From Alistipes sp. UBA934 (GTDB lineage Bacteria > Bacteroidota > Bacteroidia > Bacteroidales > Rikenellaceae): 64,000 nucleotides of DNA. The DNA is taken from contig DBDK01000007.1 in the NCBI GenBank assembly GCA_002293535.1, positions 51,308 to 115,307 on the forward strand, written 5' to 3'. Position numbers and translations under genes: made by a program. Below are positions 27,269 to 39,304 of this stretch, piece by piece. Every line of letters begins with the position of its first letter. Positions within the stretch are counted from its first letter, which is position 1. The notes below the pieces were generated by a model, which had not been told where the DNA came from, searched no databases, and saw only the letters and a program-made list of their open reading frames with translations.

Positions 27269-28340
27269 AAATAATCTGGTCTTTATATTTTACGTCGATG
27301 TAGCTATACTCCGCAGGGACAGTGATATAAAACGTCTTTAGCTTCTGAAGCTTCTCAATTTCCGTGCCGTCCAGCTCGCCGAATGCAACCGTTTTAGGGC
27401 CGAGACGGGCTTGCAGTTCGATTTCGTTTCTCTGTCTATTTTCGCTGCCCCGGTGCACCCTGATCTCGGTAACCTGTTGGCGCCAAAAATCACTATCCTC
27501 AATGTAATTCACAAAGTTAGCGAGTTTAGGCAAAAAACGATAGCTTTCGTAAGATTTTTTTTCTTTTTGTTGCAAAGTGAGCTTTTTTTCGGCGAGATTG
27601 AGCAGAGCGTCGTCGAGATTTTTTTGCTGGTGGGTTAGAGTGGCTATCTTTTCGGCCTTGGTCTCGGCGAAACGTTCGCGACGGGCCGATCCCCAAAACC
27701 GCTTGGGGCCGCTGGCCCGAGTGGCCCGGAGGTTGGTGCGGATGGAGGCGCGTTGAGTAGTAAGAGATTGATATTCAGACTCTATGGCAGTGAATTGTTC
27801 GAGGAAATCGTTATAATTGTCGCGCTGCATTTGAGCATAATTGCCGTGGGCAGATATGGGAAACGGGAGCTCGGCGGAACCGGTTATAAGAGGGACGTGG
27901 ACGTTGATTTTGTTGTCGGCCTGTTCCTCGTCAAGGATGATATGACCATCGTCGGTGAAGTAAAAGCAGTGACCATCAGTGGTTTGTACGTGGAAAGCAG
28001 GCTGGCGACCCTCGACACGAATGGTCGTGATACCGTCGAGATTTGCCCAAACGAGAACCTTTTTCACTTCGGGATGGGAGGCGAGGTGGCGTTCGATGGC
28101 GTCGATATCGACAGCATCAAGAGGCTGACCGACAGGATTTATACCACCCTCTTGGAGCCATTTTGAGATTTTGGCAGTCGTGACAACGCGGGTATCGGCG
28201 CGATCCTCAGCGACTATTCGCAAGTCGGAGATGGTGATTTTAGCGCGTTGTCGATGGCTATGGATGGTGGCTAACGCGATGTAAGCCGCTACGGTACACC
28301 ACATTATGACGATAAGAACTATATTGAGGGTACGGTTCAT
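27258..28340 (-). CDS. ftsQ: Cell division protein FtsQ
   Basis: Bitopic divisome protein: one N-terminal membrane helix (about 5-25) and a periplasmic region. The POTRA-like part includes VDAIERHLASHPEVKKVLVWANLDGITTIRVEGRQP (as separate stretches about 70-110). Sequence conservation is low in this family, so the call rests on topology, the POTRA pattern and position between murC and ftsA. A coiled-coil-rich stretch (about 195-260; many Lys, Glu and Gln) is longer than usual. It overlaps murC by 4 bp and ftsA by 11 bp. Confidence 0.85.
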   Translation of the reverse strand: MNRTLNIVLIVIMWCTVAAYIALATIHSHRQRAKITISDLRIVAEDRADTRVVTTAKISKWLQEGGINPVGQPLDAVDIDAIERHLASHPEVKKVLVWANLDGITTIRVEGRQPAFHVQTTDGHCFYFTDDGHIILDEEQADNKINVHVPLITGSAELPFPISAHGNYAQMQRDNYNDFLEQFTAIESEYQSLTTQRASIRTNLRATRASGPKRFWGSARRERFAETKAEKIATLTHQQKNLDDALLNLAEKKLTLQQKEKKSYESYRFLPKLANFVNYIEDSDFWRQQVTEIRVHRGSENRQRNEIELQARLGPKTVAFGELDGTEIEKLQKLKTFYITVPAEYSYIDVKYKDQIICVK

Positions 28341-29743
28341 TTGTGGGCCTCTTTAGCTTTTTGAGTGATTACGGCGGCGATCTCGGCGCAGTGGTTCTCG
28401 ATGTTGCCGGCGCCGAAAGTTACAACGATATCGGTGCTCATCTCCCGAAGGGCTTTTGCGAGCTCTTCTTTTGGGACGAGGTGCCACGGAATGGTCGTTT
28501 TTTCGCCGATCATTTCGGAGCCGATACCCTCGATCGGGAGCTCGCGAGCAGGATATATAGGCGTGATTAGTAGTTGGTTAGCCTGAGAAAGTGCGGCGGC
28601 GAACTCAGAGGCGAAATCGCGCGTGCGGGTGTAAAGGTGAGGTTGGAAGATGGCGGTTATGTGGCGGTCGGGAAACATTTTGCGAAGTGAAGAGAGCGCC
28701 GCAGAAAGTTCTTCGGGGTGATGGGCATAATCATCCATATAGACGGCAGTCGGGGTGTTGATGTAGAAGTCGAATCGACGCTTAACGCCTTGGAACTCAG
28801 ATAATGAATTGCGGATTTTGTTGGGATCGAGCGGCGTGTGACGGATTTTTGAGGCGGCCCAAACCATCGCCACCGCGCCGATGGCGTTTTCGAGATTGAT
28901 ACGACCGGGGATGCCTAATTTTATGTCGTGGATGATTCCGTCGGGAGTAATGATATCTGTGGTGCCGTTGTCGCGGACGTGAAAGTCGGTCGAAGAATCG
29001 TCGAGTGAATAAGTGTAAGTGGTTGTGGATGAGTTTCTTATCTCTATCTGAGCTTTTTTATTGAGAATAAGCGTGCCGCCCGGACGGATGCGGTCGGTGA
29101 ATTGCGTAAATGCCTCTTGAACAGCCTCATAAGTGCCATAAATGTCGAGATGGTCGGCGTCCACGGCGGTGATTAGCGCGACGTCGGGCGAGAGGCGCAA
29201 GAAGGAGCGGTCGAACTCGTCGGCCTCGACAGCGAGGAGAGGCTTGGTGTTGGAGGAGGGCCGATCGTCAGTCTTTTCGAGGACGAGATTGCTGTTGAAA
29301 TTCTTGGAAATACCGCCCAAAAAGGCATTGCCACCTCCTGTGAGACAGTGATTTAGCCAAGCGAGAAGAGTGGTGGTAGTCGTCTTACCGTGGGTGCCGG
29401 CAACCGCCATAGTGAAGTATCCGTCGGCAAGGTGGCCCAACATTTCGGAGCGTTTTTCGATCGAAAATCCGTGATCGAAGAACCAAGTAAGCTCGCGGTG
29501 ATCAGACGGAACGGCGGGTGTGAAAACAACCATCGTAGAGGCCGGATCGCGAAACTCAGGCGGGATAAGCGACTCTGAATCGGTATAATGCACGAGAGCG
29601 CCCTCGGTTTCGAGCTGGCGCGTGAGCGGAGTTTCGGTGAGATCATAACCCGCAACCTGCCAACCCTTGTGGAGGAAAAAACGGGCGAGAGCGCTCATTC
29701 CGATGCCGCCGATGCCGATGAAATATATTTTGTTAAAGCTCAT
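28337..29743 (-). CDS. murC: UDP-N-acetylmuramate-L-alanine ligase
   Basis: Adds the first amino acid, L-Ala, to UDP-MurNAc. From the ATG at 29743 (MSFNKIYFIGIGGIGMS) it has 468 residues; a longer frame upstream lies wholly inside murG and is not needed. Motifs: GIGGIGMSALA nucleotide-sugar binding, [17 protein letters not shown] (ATP loop), VEADEFDRSF, and MDDYAHHPEEL in the C-terminal domain. It overlaps murG by 11 bp and ftsQ by 4 bp. The order murG-murC-ftsQ-ftsA-ftsZ is the classical one. Confidence 0.96.
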   Translation of the reverse strand: MSFNKIYFIGIGGIGMSALARFFLHKGWQVAGYDLTETPLTRQLETEGALVHYTDSESLIPPEFRDPASTMVVFTPAVPSDHRELTWFFDHGFSIEKRSEMLGHLADGYFTMAVAGTHGKTTTTTLLAWLNHCLTGGGNAFLGGISKNFNSNLVLEKTDDRPSSNTKPLLAVEADEFDRSFLRLSPDVALITAVDADHLDIYGTYEAVQEAFTQFTDRIRPGGTLILNKKAQIEIRNSSTTTYTYSLDDSSTDFHVRDNGTTDIITPDGIIHDIKLGIPGRINLENAIGAVAMVWAASKIRHTPLDPNKIRNSLSEFQGVKRRFDFYINTPTAVYMDDYAHHPEELSAALSSLRKMFPDRHITAIFQPHLYTRTRDFASEFAAALSQANQLLITPIYPARELPIEGIGSEMIGEKTTIPWHLVPKEELAKALREMSTDIVVTFGAGNIENHCAEIAAVITQKAKEAHK

Positions 29744-30863
29744 CGATGACGATTTTTGCGATGCGGTCGGCGGAGTCAGGGATGCCGAGTTTTGAGATGT
29801 TAGCGGAAAGAGTCGCAAGGCGCTCCGAGTCGTGAACCAGCTGGAGAGCAGTAGGAATAGCGCGCTCAATGGCCTGAGAGTCAGGGCAAATTTCGGCAGC
29901 ATCCTTATTCACGAGAGCCATAGCGTTTTTGGTTTGGTGATCCTCGGAAACATTGGGCGACGGCACGAAAAGGACTGCCTTACCGAGCAAGCATAGCTCA
30001 GAAACAGTGATCGCGCCGGAGCGGGAGATAACCAGATCTGCAGCACTATACGCGAAATCCATACGTTCTATGAACGCGCCACGCCAGATTTTTTCCGTGG
30101 TGGGGCGGTCGGCGAGGAAGTCATCGATTCCTTTTTCGTAGTATTTTCCGGTCTGCCAAATGATTTGAACCTGCTGAGTGTCAATGATATGGTCAAGGTG
30201 GTGTTTCATCATATCGTTGAAAGTGCGGCTACCGAGCGAACCCCCGACTACGAGAATAACAGGGAGATCGGGAGTGAAACCGAAATATTTGAGAGCCTCG
30301 GTGCGGGTGGTGGCGGAGGCGTGTGTGGTGGGGGTGCTGTCGGAGATCGCGGACAGGAACCCGGAGCGCAAAGGATTGCCGGTGAGTATGATACGGTCGG
30401 CGGGAAAGAAGCGATCCATACCATCATAGGCAACGCAAATTTTGTGGGCGCGTTTGGCCAACAGCTTGTTTGCGAGGCCGGCGTAGGAGTTCTGTTCCTG
30501 AATAATGGTGGGAATGCCGAGTCGCTGGGCGGCGCGAAGAACGGGTGCCGAGGCATAACCGCCGAAACCGACGACTACATCCGCGCCGAAGTCCTTTATG
30601 ACACGGCAGGCGAGACGGAGGCTAAGAACTATCTTGAACGGCAACAAAAAGTTACGAGCATCGAGCTTACGGTGAAGTCCGTCGGTGGGAAGTCCGACGA
30701 TGGGATAACCGAGTGCAGGGATCCTCTCCATCTCCATTTTGCCGAGAGCACCGACGAAAAGCAGCTCGACCGAGTCACCGAGCTGACGTTTAAGTGCCTC
30801 AGCCACAGCGACTGCGGGGTAAATGTGGCCACCGGTGCCACCGCCGGAAAGAATTATTTTCAT
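29733..30863 (-). CDS. murG: UDP-GlcNAc:lipid I N-acetylglucosamine transferase
   Basis: Converts lipid I to lipid II at the inner face of the membrane. 376 residues with the N-terminal glycine loop LSGGGTGGHIYPAVAVAEAL (5-24 region), GFGGYASAPVL, IIQEQNSYAGLANKLLA, VVGGSLGSRTFN and the donor-site segment SRSGAITVSELCLLGKAVLFVPSP. Start and length are as expected. It begins 4 bp after ftsW, with murC starting inside its end. Confidence 0.96.
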   Translation of the reverse strand: MKIILSGGGTGGHIYPAVAVAEALKRQLGDSVELLFVGALGKMEMERIPALGYPIVGLPTDGLHRKLDARNFLLPFKIVLSLRLACRVIKDFGADVVVGFGGYASAPVLRAAQRLGIPTIIQEQNSYAGLANKLLAKRAHKICVAYDGMDRFFPADRIILTGNPLRSGFLSAISDSTPTTHASATTRTEALKYFGFTPDLPVILVVGGSLGSRTFNDMMKHHLDHIIDTQQVQIIWQTGKYYEKGIDDFLADRPTTEKIWRGAFIERMDFAYSAADLVISRSGAITVSELCLLGKAVLFVPSPNVSEDHQTKNAMALVNKDAAEICPDSQAIERAIPTALQLVHDSERLATLSANISKLGIPDSADRIAKIVIDEL

Positions 30864-30867
30864 AACA

Positions 30868-32190
30868 TCAGGTATTACGACGTATTTCTAATAGCGACTC
30901 CTCTCTGGGACGATCGAGCGTTTGTTCCTGAACCTGACGGCTAACCCCAAGCATCATACCCAATGCAAGCGACAGGAACAATTCCGACGAACCACCCTTG
31001 GAAATGAGCGGAAGCGTGAGCCCGGTGGAAGGCAGCAAATTGGTTGAAACCATCATATTAGCCATCGCCTGAAGCGTGATCAGCAAACCCAATCCGAGAA
31101 CAAGAAGGCTGGGGAATGCCGTGCCGCACTTACGGAAAATGAGGATAGCCCGAAAAAATATCCACAAATATAACAACAGAACTCCAAGTCCACCCAAAAT
31201 CGCACCATACTCCTCGATGATGAACGCATAAGCATAGTCGCTTTCGGCCAACGGAAGGTTCTCGCGCTGAATGCTTTCGCCGGCACCACGACCGGTCAAG
31301 CCACCGGCAGCAATCGCGATCTTGGCCTGTTCGACCTGATAGGAATCCCCCGTGGTGTCTGAGTCGCCGCCGGCAAAGTTCTCGACCCGACTGATCCAAG
31401 TGCTCATTCGTTGAGGAGGCTTGCCGATCGCGTACAAAGAACCGATACCGAGAGCAGCTAATATGCTGAGAATAAGCACGAACTTGGCCAATTCATAAAC
31501 ACTGACGCGACCGATGAAAAGCATCACAAAACAAGTGCCGAAAAGGATTAGCGCGGTGGAGAGGTTGGTGGGGAAGATAACGGCGCACGAAACGATGATG
31601 GGCCCCAGAAGCGGGAGAGTGGTCTCGGTCAGGGTTCGAGCGCCATTTTCGGCACGGAATCTACGTGGAGAAAGCGGAGGGATGATAACCTGAGAGGCGA
31701 TGGTTTTCTGGCGTCGGGCAAGCTCGCGGGCAACCACCATAACAGTCGCGACCTTCAGGAAGTCGGACGGTTGGAACGTGAAATTTATAACCGGAACCCG
31801 GATCCAACGAGGAGCATCGGGAGCATCGGGATTGACCTCGCCGATGAAATAGACCATCAGCGTGAAAACCAGCGCCATAGCATAAGCAGCCCAAACGACT
31901 CGACCATAAAACTGGTAATTGACCTTGTGGACGGCATAGATTACAACGAGCCCCATCACGACGATAACGAACTGACGCACAAGCACTCCGAAGTGGTTAC
32001 CCCCAGACCCGGTATTAAAGGTAGAAGCGCCGGTGGATGAGTAGACCACAAGCAACGAGACGATAGCGAGGATGATCGCGATGATCCAAAGCGTGACGTC
32101 GCCGCCGGGACGAAGTCGGAACGGCGGCAACGGCTGTGGCGATTTCGGGCTACGCGAAACGTCGATTAATTTTTCTGATTCTTGATCCAT
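30868..32190 (-). CDS. ftsW: Lipid II polymerase FtsW (SEDS family)
   Basis: Septal glycan polymerase working with the transpeptidase FtsI. I start at the ATG at 32190 ([14 protein letters not shown]), 25 bp inside murD, giving 440 residues with about ten membrane helices. SEDS marks include PDAPRWIRV, FQPSDFLKVATVMVVARELARRQ, the TGRGAGESIQRENLPLAESDYAYAFIIEEYG region (catalytic loop, seen in pieces), and the C-terminal STGLTLPLISKGGSS. The start could be further upstream within murD, but the N-terminal tail there is arginine-rich and unlike the family. Confidence 0.94.
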   Translation of the reverse strand: MDQESEKLIDVSRSPKSPQPLPPFRLRPGGDVTLWIIAIILAIVSLLVVYSSTGASTFNTGSGGNHFGVLVRQFVIVVMGLVVIYAVHKVNYQFYGRVVWAAYAMALVFTLMVYFIGEVNPDAPDAPRWIRVPVINFTFQPSDFLKVATVMVVARELARRQKTIASQVIIPPLSPRRFRAENGARTLTETTLPLLGPIIVSCAVIFPTNLSTALILFGTCFVMLFIGRVSVYELAKFVLILSILAALGIGSLYAIGKPPQRMSTWISRVENFAGGDSDTTGDSYQVEQAKIAIAAGGLTGRGAGESIQRENLPLAESDYAYAFIIEEYGAILGGLGVLLLYLWIFFRAILIFRKCGTAFPSLLVLGLGLLITLQAMANMMVSTNLLPSTGLTLPLISKGGSSELFLSLALGMMLGVSRQVQEQTLDRPREESLLEIRRNT

Positions 32191-33395
32191 TGAGAGAACT
32201 GTTTTCCGCGGTCTTCGTAATTTTTGAACAAATCGAAGCTGGCGCAAGCGGGTGAAAGCAACACAACGTCGCCGGGCCGGGCGAGTTTACGGGCGCGAGT
32301 CAGGGCGTCATCCAACGACGAAGTGGAGTGGATCTCATCGATGCGGCCCCGAAACGAATGGACAAGTTTTTCGTTATTAAGTCCCATACACACAAGTGCC
32401 CGAATGTTGGGAGTAAATTGATACAGAGGTTCATAGTCGTTACCCTTGTCGGTGCCGCCGGCAATCCAAATTACCGGTTTTTTCATTCGCTCGAAAGCGA
32501 AACGAACGGAATCGACATTCGTGGCCTTGGAGTCGTTGATCCACTCGACGCCATCGAACTCGCCGAGCGACTGGAGGCGGTGTTCCGGGGTCTTGAAATT
32601 CTTGATGGTCTTTGCGATAGATTCTTCGGGAACGCCGGCCGCAAGAGCCGCGAGGGAGGCCGCCTGGAAATTGTCAGAACCTGAAAACGAGAGCCTCAAC
32701 GTCGGGAGCTCGTGTTGTGTGAGCATCCGGGCGGTCACCGGGTCGTCGGCGCAATATATAAAGGTGTCATTGGGACGCTGGTTACGGGTAATCTGCATCT
32801 TGGAGGCTGCATAGAGTTCCAACGAATAGTTATAGCGGTCGAGGTGGTCGGGCGTGATGTTGAGCAAAACGGCGATGTCGGCGCGGAAATCTTTCATCCC
32901 GTCGAGCTGGAAACTGCTGAGTTCCAACACATACCAATCACGGTCGGTGGTGGCTACCTGAAGAGCGAAACTCTCGCCGATGTTACCGCCGAGGCCGACG
33001 TTGAATCCAGCATCGAGCAACATTTGGTAGGTGAGGGTCGTAGTGGTAGTTTTGCCGTTTGAACCTGTGATACAGATCGTTCGGGCGTCGGTATAGCGGC
33101 CTGCGAATTCGATTTCGGAGATGACCGGGATGTTTTTATCCAGCAGGGATTTAACGATCGGCGCCTTGTCCGGGATGCCGGGAGATTTGATGACCTCGCT
33201 GGCTGTGAGTATTTTAGCCTCAGTGTGGCCGCCCTCCTCGAAAAGGATGTTGTGGGCTGTGAGAGTCGCGCGATTTTCGGTGCTGAGAGAGCCGGAGTCG
33301 GAAAGAAAGACGTCCAAGCCCTTTTTTTGAGCAAGAATGGCCGAGCCAATGCCGCTGATGCCGCCACCCAAAATGACTATGTGTTTCGACTTCAT
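32166..33395 (-). CDS. murD: UDP-N-acetylmuramoyl-L-alanine-D-glutamate ligase
   Basis: Adds D-Glu to the stem peptide. 409 residues: [20 protein letters not shown] (5-24 region), [18 protein letters not shown] (ATP loop), [48 protein letters not shown] and the C-terminal [22 protein letters not shown], which is typical of MurD. It overlaps mraY by 4 bp. Confidence 0.96.
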   Translation of the reverse strand: MKSKHIVILGGGISGIGSAILAQKKGLDVFLSDSGSLSTENRATLTAHNILFEEGGHTEAKILTASEVIKSPGIPDKAPIVKSLLDKNIPVISEIEFAGRYTDARTICITGSNGKTTTTTLTYQMLLDAGFNVGLGGNIGESFALQVATTDRDWYVLELSSFQLDGMKDFRADIAVLLNITPDHLDRYNYSLELYAASKMQITRNQRPNDTFIYCADDPVTARMLTQHELPTLRLSFSGSDNFQAASLAALAAGVPEESIAKTIKNFKTPEHRLQSLGEFDGVEWINDSKATNVDSVRFAFERMKKPVIWIAGGTDKGNDYEPLYQFTPNIRALVCMGLNNEKLVHSFRGRIDEIHSTSSLDDALTRARKLARPGDVVLLSPACASFDLFKNYEDRGKQFSQWIKNQKN

Positions 33396-34574
33396 CGTAC
33401 CTTAAGAGTGGTTAAAGTGATGGCTGCCAAGAGGATGGAGAGAATGACGAACCGGATGACGATCTTGGATTCGTGGAAACCTTTCAGCTGATAATGGTGA
33501 TGGAGTGGCGACATAAGGAACACGCGCCGACCCTCGCCATAACGTTTTTTGGTGATCTTGAACCAGACGCGCTGGATGATAACAGATCCGGTTTCAAGAA
33601 CATACACGCCACACATCACGGGGAGGAGCAACTCCTTGCGGATCATCAGAGCCATAACGGCGATAACACCTCCGATGGCCAAACTACCCGTGTCTCCCAT
33701 AAAAACCTGCGCCGGATAGCCGTTATACCACATAAAACCAATGAGCGCCCCGGCCATAGCGGCAGCAAAAACAAGCAACTCGCCGGTACCGGGGATATAC
33801 ATAATATTCAGATAATCAGCATAAATAATGTTACCGGAAAGATAGGCGAAGATGCCCAGCACGACGACTATGGGGATAGCAACGCCGGTGTTGAGCCCGT
33901 CGAGTCCGTCAGTGAGATTCGCCCCGTTGGAAACCCCCGTGATGATTAGAATCGCCCAAACGATGTAAAGCACCCAGGTGAGAGGCCCGTTGTGACCCTT
34001 CTCGCCGGTGAAGACACCATAGTCGAGCTCGACATCTTTAGCAAAAGGGACGGTGGTGGAAGTTGTTTTGACGGTTGCATCGGCAATGGGGCGATCGGTG
34101 TGCTGAACCTCCTGTACGACGATTTGAGGAGAAAGCCACATAACCGTGCCGACGATGATGCCGAGGCCTACCTGACCTACGATCTTGAACTTACCGTCGA
34201 GGCCCTGTTTGCGGTGGCGAAAAACCTTGATGTAGTCATCCAAAAAACCTATGAAACCGAGCCAAACGGTGGAAATGACGAGTAGCTGGACGTAAATATT
34301 GGTGAGATCGGCAAGCAGGAGCATCGGGATGAGGATCGCGCCGAGGATAATGAGGCCGCCCATAGTGGGAGTGCCCTTCTTGGCAGCCTGCCCTTCGAGC
34401 CCAAGGTCGCGGATGGATTCACCTATCTGCTTGCGTTTGAGCAGCTTGATGATCATACCGCCGAAGACCATAGCGATCAGAAGCGCAAGGATGATCGCCG
34501 CGGCGCCGCGAAAAGTGAGGTACTGAAAGATGCCCGCGCCGGGTACGTCGAGCTGGGCGAGGTAACGGGAAAGA

Positions 34575-34585
<11 letters not shown>
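33392..34585 (-). CDS. mraY: Phospho-N-acetylmuramoyl-pentapeptide transferase
   Basis: Polytopic membrane enzyme forming lipid I from UDP-MurNAc-pentapeptide and undecaprenyl phosphate. 397 residues with about ten helices; motifs [22 protein letters not shown] (catalytic Asp pair), [24 protein letters not shown] and the C-terminal [23 protein letters not shown] longer extracytoplasmic loop (about 150-205) is present, as in other Bacteroidetes. It overlaps murE by 11 bp. Confidence 0.97.
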
Positions 34586-36022
<1,437 letters not shown>

Positions 36023-36026
<4 letters not shown>

Positions 36027-37978
36027 AGTGTATGGTTTTTTGCGGAATCCAGGCGCCTCATAAAATCGCGTTCGCCCTGACGGGTGGCCACCAGAGGAGT
36101 CTGCCAATCGTGGTGAGTCACATAGACCCGATCGGCAACAGCTTTGAAAACGGGACCGGCCAGCGATGAGCCGTAAAACACGTCGCCATAAGCGTTATAA
36201 CGAGTCCAAATAGAAACGATACAACTGTATTTGGGTGCGTCGGCGGGAAAATAACCGACCATCGTGGCCATATAGATCTGCCCGGAACCCTCGCCGAGAT
36301 AGCGTCCGCCGGTGAGTTGCTGAGCGGTACCGGTCTTGGCGGCAACCTTATAATAAGGATTACGGAGAACCCCGGCCGTGCCCTCCTCGACAACACCTTC
36401 GAGACTGGCGCGGACAGCATCGATAGTGCGCGAAGGAGCGATGGAAGCGTTGATAACCTGAGGTTCAAACTGCTGGACAGGAACGCCATCGGCCGAGAGT
36501 TCGCGAATGAGCATCGGGCGCATCATCTTACCGTTGTTAGCCACGGCATTATAGAGAGTGAGCGTGTGTAAAGGACTGATCTCGAAGCCGTAACCGTGTG
36601 ACATATAAGAAATTGAATTCGAGTGCCAGGTGCCACTCTTAATGGCTTCGGGAGTGGGTTTGTGGAAATTGGGGATCGCTTCGCCGATGAGGCCGGTGTC
36701 GAGCGGACGGTCGAATCCAAGAGCGGCAATGTAATCTACATACTCTTTCTCCTTACCGCGCTCCTTGAATCGACGCTCTACAGCTTGAACGAAACCGACG
36801 TTGGAGGAAGTCTCGAAAACACGACGAAGAGTGATACGGGGTGATTCGGGAGAGTGGTCGTCACGGAAAGTGGCGCGGCGAAGTTCCAGACGGCCGGAGC
36901 CAACATCCACAAGATCATCGAGATGCATACCGTCGTCGAGCAGGGCGAGCAGGGACGCGAGTTTGAAAGTAGAGCCAGGTTCGTCGCGACCACCGATAGC
37001 ATAGTTACTCGTTTCGCGGCATCCGTCGCCAAGCCGTTCGAGATTGGCTATGGCCTTGATCTCGCCGGTAGCGACCTCCATCAACACGACGGTACCGCGA
37101 AGGGCACCGTGTTTGAGGATCTGCCGGGCGAGCATAGACGAGGCAACATCCTGAAAATCCATATCGAGAGTAGTGGTGACGTCCAATCCATCGATGGGCT
37201 CTACGTTAAGCGGACTTTCGACGGGAGTGGAGAAGCGCGAGGTTTGTTTTTGCATCATTTGCCAACCGGCCTTACCTTTGAGTCGGTCGTTGAGTGAAAA
37301 TTCGATGCCATATAGCCCACGCTCGGAGAGCATCAACTGGGGACGCTGTTTGGAAGAGTCGCGGTGGGGAGTGAGCAAAGTGTCATAAACAGAGCGAGTT
37401 GTACCCAACGTGCGCTCGGCAAGGAGACCGAAAGGATGCTCGCGGTGATAGACCCTTTCGAGCGAAAGGCCGCCGAATCCGGGGCGAAGATTCAGAAGTG
37501 GGAAAGTCCGAACCCGCTGGAGTTCATCGACGCTGATGAGACGAGGGTTGAGGCGGCGGTAACCACGGGTAGCACGGTTGTTAAAACCCTCTTGTAACAA
37601 GGCGCGATAATGAGTGGGAGAACGATCGCCGAAAAGGGCGGAAAGGCTGTCGGCCAGGCCATTGACCCCGGCATTGAAGCGCCGCGGAGTGAGCGAATCG
37701 ACCCCGAAATCCATCCCTAAGTAGTACATCGTGACGGAGGTGGCGAGAAGGCTGCCGTCCGAAGCGAAAATCTGGCCCCGTTGGCCGTCGATCCGTTCAG
37801 GGAAAAACGTCCGCTCCTCGGCCTTTTCCCTTAACCGAGCGCCTTCAGGACTGTATTGGAGGTACAAAATGCGAGCGAAAATGGCAAACCCCACGAGCAA
37901 AAACACCACATAGAGGAGCTTCACGCGAAGCATTATCTCGCGTTTAATGTGTTGCTCTTTTGGAATGCGAGGACTCAT
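36023..37978 (-). CDS. ftsI: Septal penicillin-binding protein (FtsI/PBP3-type transpeptidase)
   Basis: 651 residues. One membrane helix near the N-terminus (about 20-40), a dimerisation domain (about 60-260), and a transpeptidase domain with the acyl-enzyme serine in STFK (336-339), SSN (391-393) and KTGTAQ (548-553). It crosslinks septal peptidoglycan with FtsW. Overlaps of 4 bp at both ends (with ftsL and murE) point to translational coupling. No C-terminal PASTA domain is present, unlike many Firmicutes homologues. Confidence 0.95.
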
Positions 37979-38346
37979 CGTTCAGAAACAGTTTTAACGG
38001 GATGAGGGAATTCTTTAAGAGGTATATTGTTGGCCTCAAGGCGCTTAACTATCTCGCTACGACGAGTCTCGCGAGCCACGCGGGCGGTGGAGTGGACAGC
38101 TTCGATATCAAGCCTACGAACTTCGGCCTCAAGGGTCTGGCGTTCGAGGTGAAGCTTCTGGAGGTGGAAAGTGTGGGCGATGTAAAGCACGAGAATGACA
38201 GCTAATCCTGTGAGATATGGCCACATACGGCGCATCCATTCGCTGGACAATACGCTGCCCGAAAATACCGACCCTACCTTGCGACGACGCTCGGCTGCAC
38301 GAGTGCGACGAATCGCACGACGACCCTCTCTGCTCAATCTTTCCAT
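37975..38346 (-). CDS. ftsL: FtsL-like divisome protein
   Basis: 123 residues: basic cytoplasmic N-terminus (RRAIRRTRAAERRRK), one membrane helix at about 42-58 (WPYLTGLAVILVLYIAH), then a coiled-coil with heptad-like spacing (LQKLHLERQTLEAEVRRLDIEAV). FtsL proteins are poorly conserved; the assignment rests on topology and the place between rsmH and ftsI. It overlaps rsmH by 13 bp and ftsI by 4 bp. Confidence 0.82.
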   Translation of the reverse strand: MERLSREGRRAIRRTRAAERRRKVGSVFSGSVLSSEWMRRMWPYLTGLAVILVLYIAHTFHLQKLHLERQTLEAEVRRLDIEAVHSTARVARETRRSEIVKRLEANNIPLKEFPHPVKTVSER

Positions 38347-39242
38347 CGTGCTGCTGCTCTGAGTTTTGCGCTACGACTGCGCGGATTTTTTTGTATTTCT
38401 TCTTCGGTCGGTACGATCGCCTTGCGGGTTATGACTTCAAACGGAGTTTCGATGTGGCCGAAGAAATCTTTCTGAACGATGCCCTCGAAATTACCGGTCT
38501 TGAGGAAATTTTTGGCGAGGCGATCCTCCAGCGAATGGTACGAAATTACGACAAGTCGGCCACCCGGTTTGAGAACTTTAAGACTCTGAGAAAGAGCCAT
38601 TTTCAGTGCTTCCATCTCGCCGTTTACCTCGATGCGAAGGGCCTGGAAAAGGCGCGAAAAGTAGCGGTTCTCGTCACTCTTAGGAACGAGAGGACGGATG
38701 ATCTCGGTAAGTTCGAGTGTGGTCTGGATAGGCGAATTGCGGCGCGCCTCGACGATACGACCGGCGATCTTGTGGGGCAACGGAAGCTCGCCATAGTCGC
38801 GAAAAATGGCAATCAAGCGAGCCGGATCATAAGTGTTTACAATGTGTGCCGCGTTCAAGTGTCCTCGCTGATTCATACGCATATCGAGGGGTGCATCCGC
38901 CCGGAACGAAAACCCACGCTCGGCGCTGTCGAAATGATGCGACGAAACCCCCAAGTCGGCGAGAATACCATCGACCTGACGAACGCCATACTCGCGAAGA
39001 AGGCCGCGCATAAACCGGAAATTACCCTCGATGAACTGAAAACGGGCGTCTTGCGGAGCATTTGCCCTGGCCTCGGAATCCTGATCGAATCCGAAAAGAC
39101 GACCTTGCGGAGAGAGTCTTTCGAGAATCGCGCGAGAATGGCCGCCGCCGCCGAAAGTGAGATCGACGTACGTTCCATCTGCCTGAATGTCAATCAATTC
39201 AAGCGATTCGGAAAGCAACACGGGCGTGTGGTAAAATTCCAT
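38334..39242 (-). CDS. rsmH: 16S rRNA (cytosine1402-N4)-methyltransferase RsmH
   Basis: First gene of the division cluster here; methylates C1402 in the ribosomal P site. From the ATG at 39242 (MEFYHTPVLLSESLELI) it has 302 residues. Motifs: YVDLTFGGGGHSRAIL (SAM site), FGFDQD, GILADLGVSSHHFDSAERGFSF (split), LDMRMNQ, and the C-terminal VISYHSLEDRLAKNFLK. No mraZ precedes it; upstream lies a divergent acyltransferase. A near-consensus -7 box TATCTTTA is at 39257-39264, 14 nt from the start. Confidence 0.95.
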   Translation of the reverse strand: MEFYHTPVLLSESLELIDIQADGTYVDLTFGGGGHSRAILERLSPQGRLFGFDQDSEARANAPQDARFQFIEGNFRFMRGLLREYGVRQVDGILADLGVSSHHFDSAERGFSFRADAPLDMRMNQRGHLNAAHIVNTYDPARLIAIFRDYGELPLPHKIAGRIVEARRNSPIQTTLELTEIIRPLVPKSDENRYFSRLFQALRIEVNGEMEALKMALSQSLKVLKPGGRLVVISYHSLEDRLAKNFLKTGNFEGIVQKDFFGHIETPFEVITRKAIVPTEEEIQKNPRSRSAKLRAAARWKD

Positions 39243-39304
39243 AGGCAAATTTGGTGTAAAGATAGCGAAAATTTCACTAAATTTGGACAAATTTCTTGCG
39301 CAAT
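39243..39304. promoter_or_regulatory. Divergent promoter region: division cluster / acyltransferase
   Basis: Minus strand: TATCTTTA at 39257-39264 for rsmH and the division cluster. Plus strand: TAAATTTG at 39278-39285, 19 nt before the acyltransferase ATG. This is the only obvious promoter serving the 12-gene cluster. The direct MraZ-type operator repeats seen in other phyla are not visible. Confidence 0.5.
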
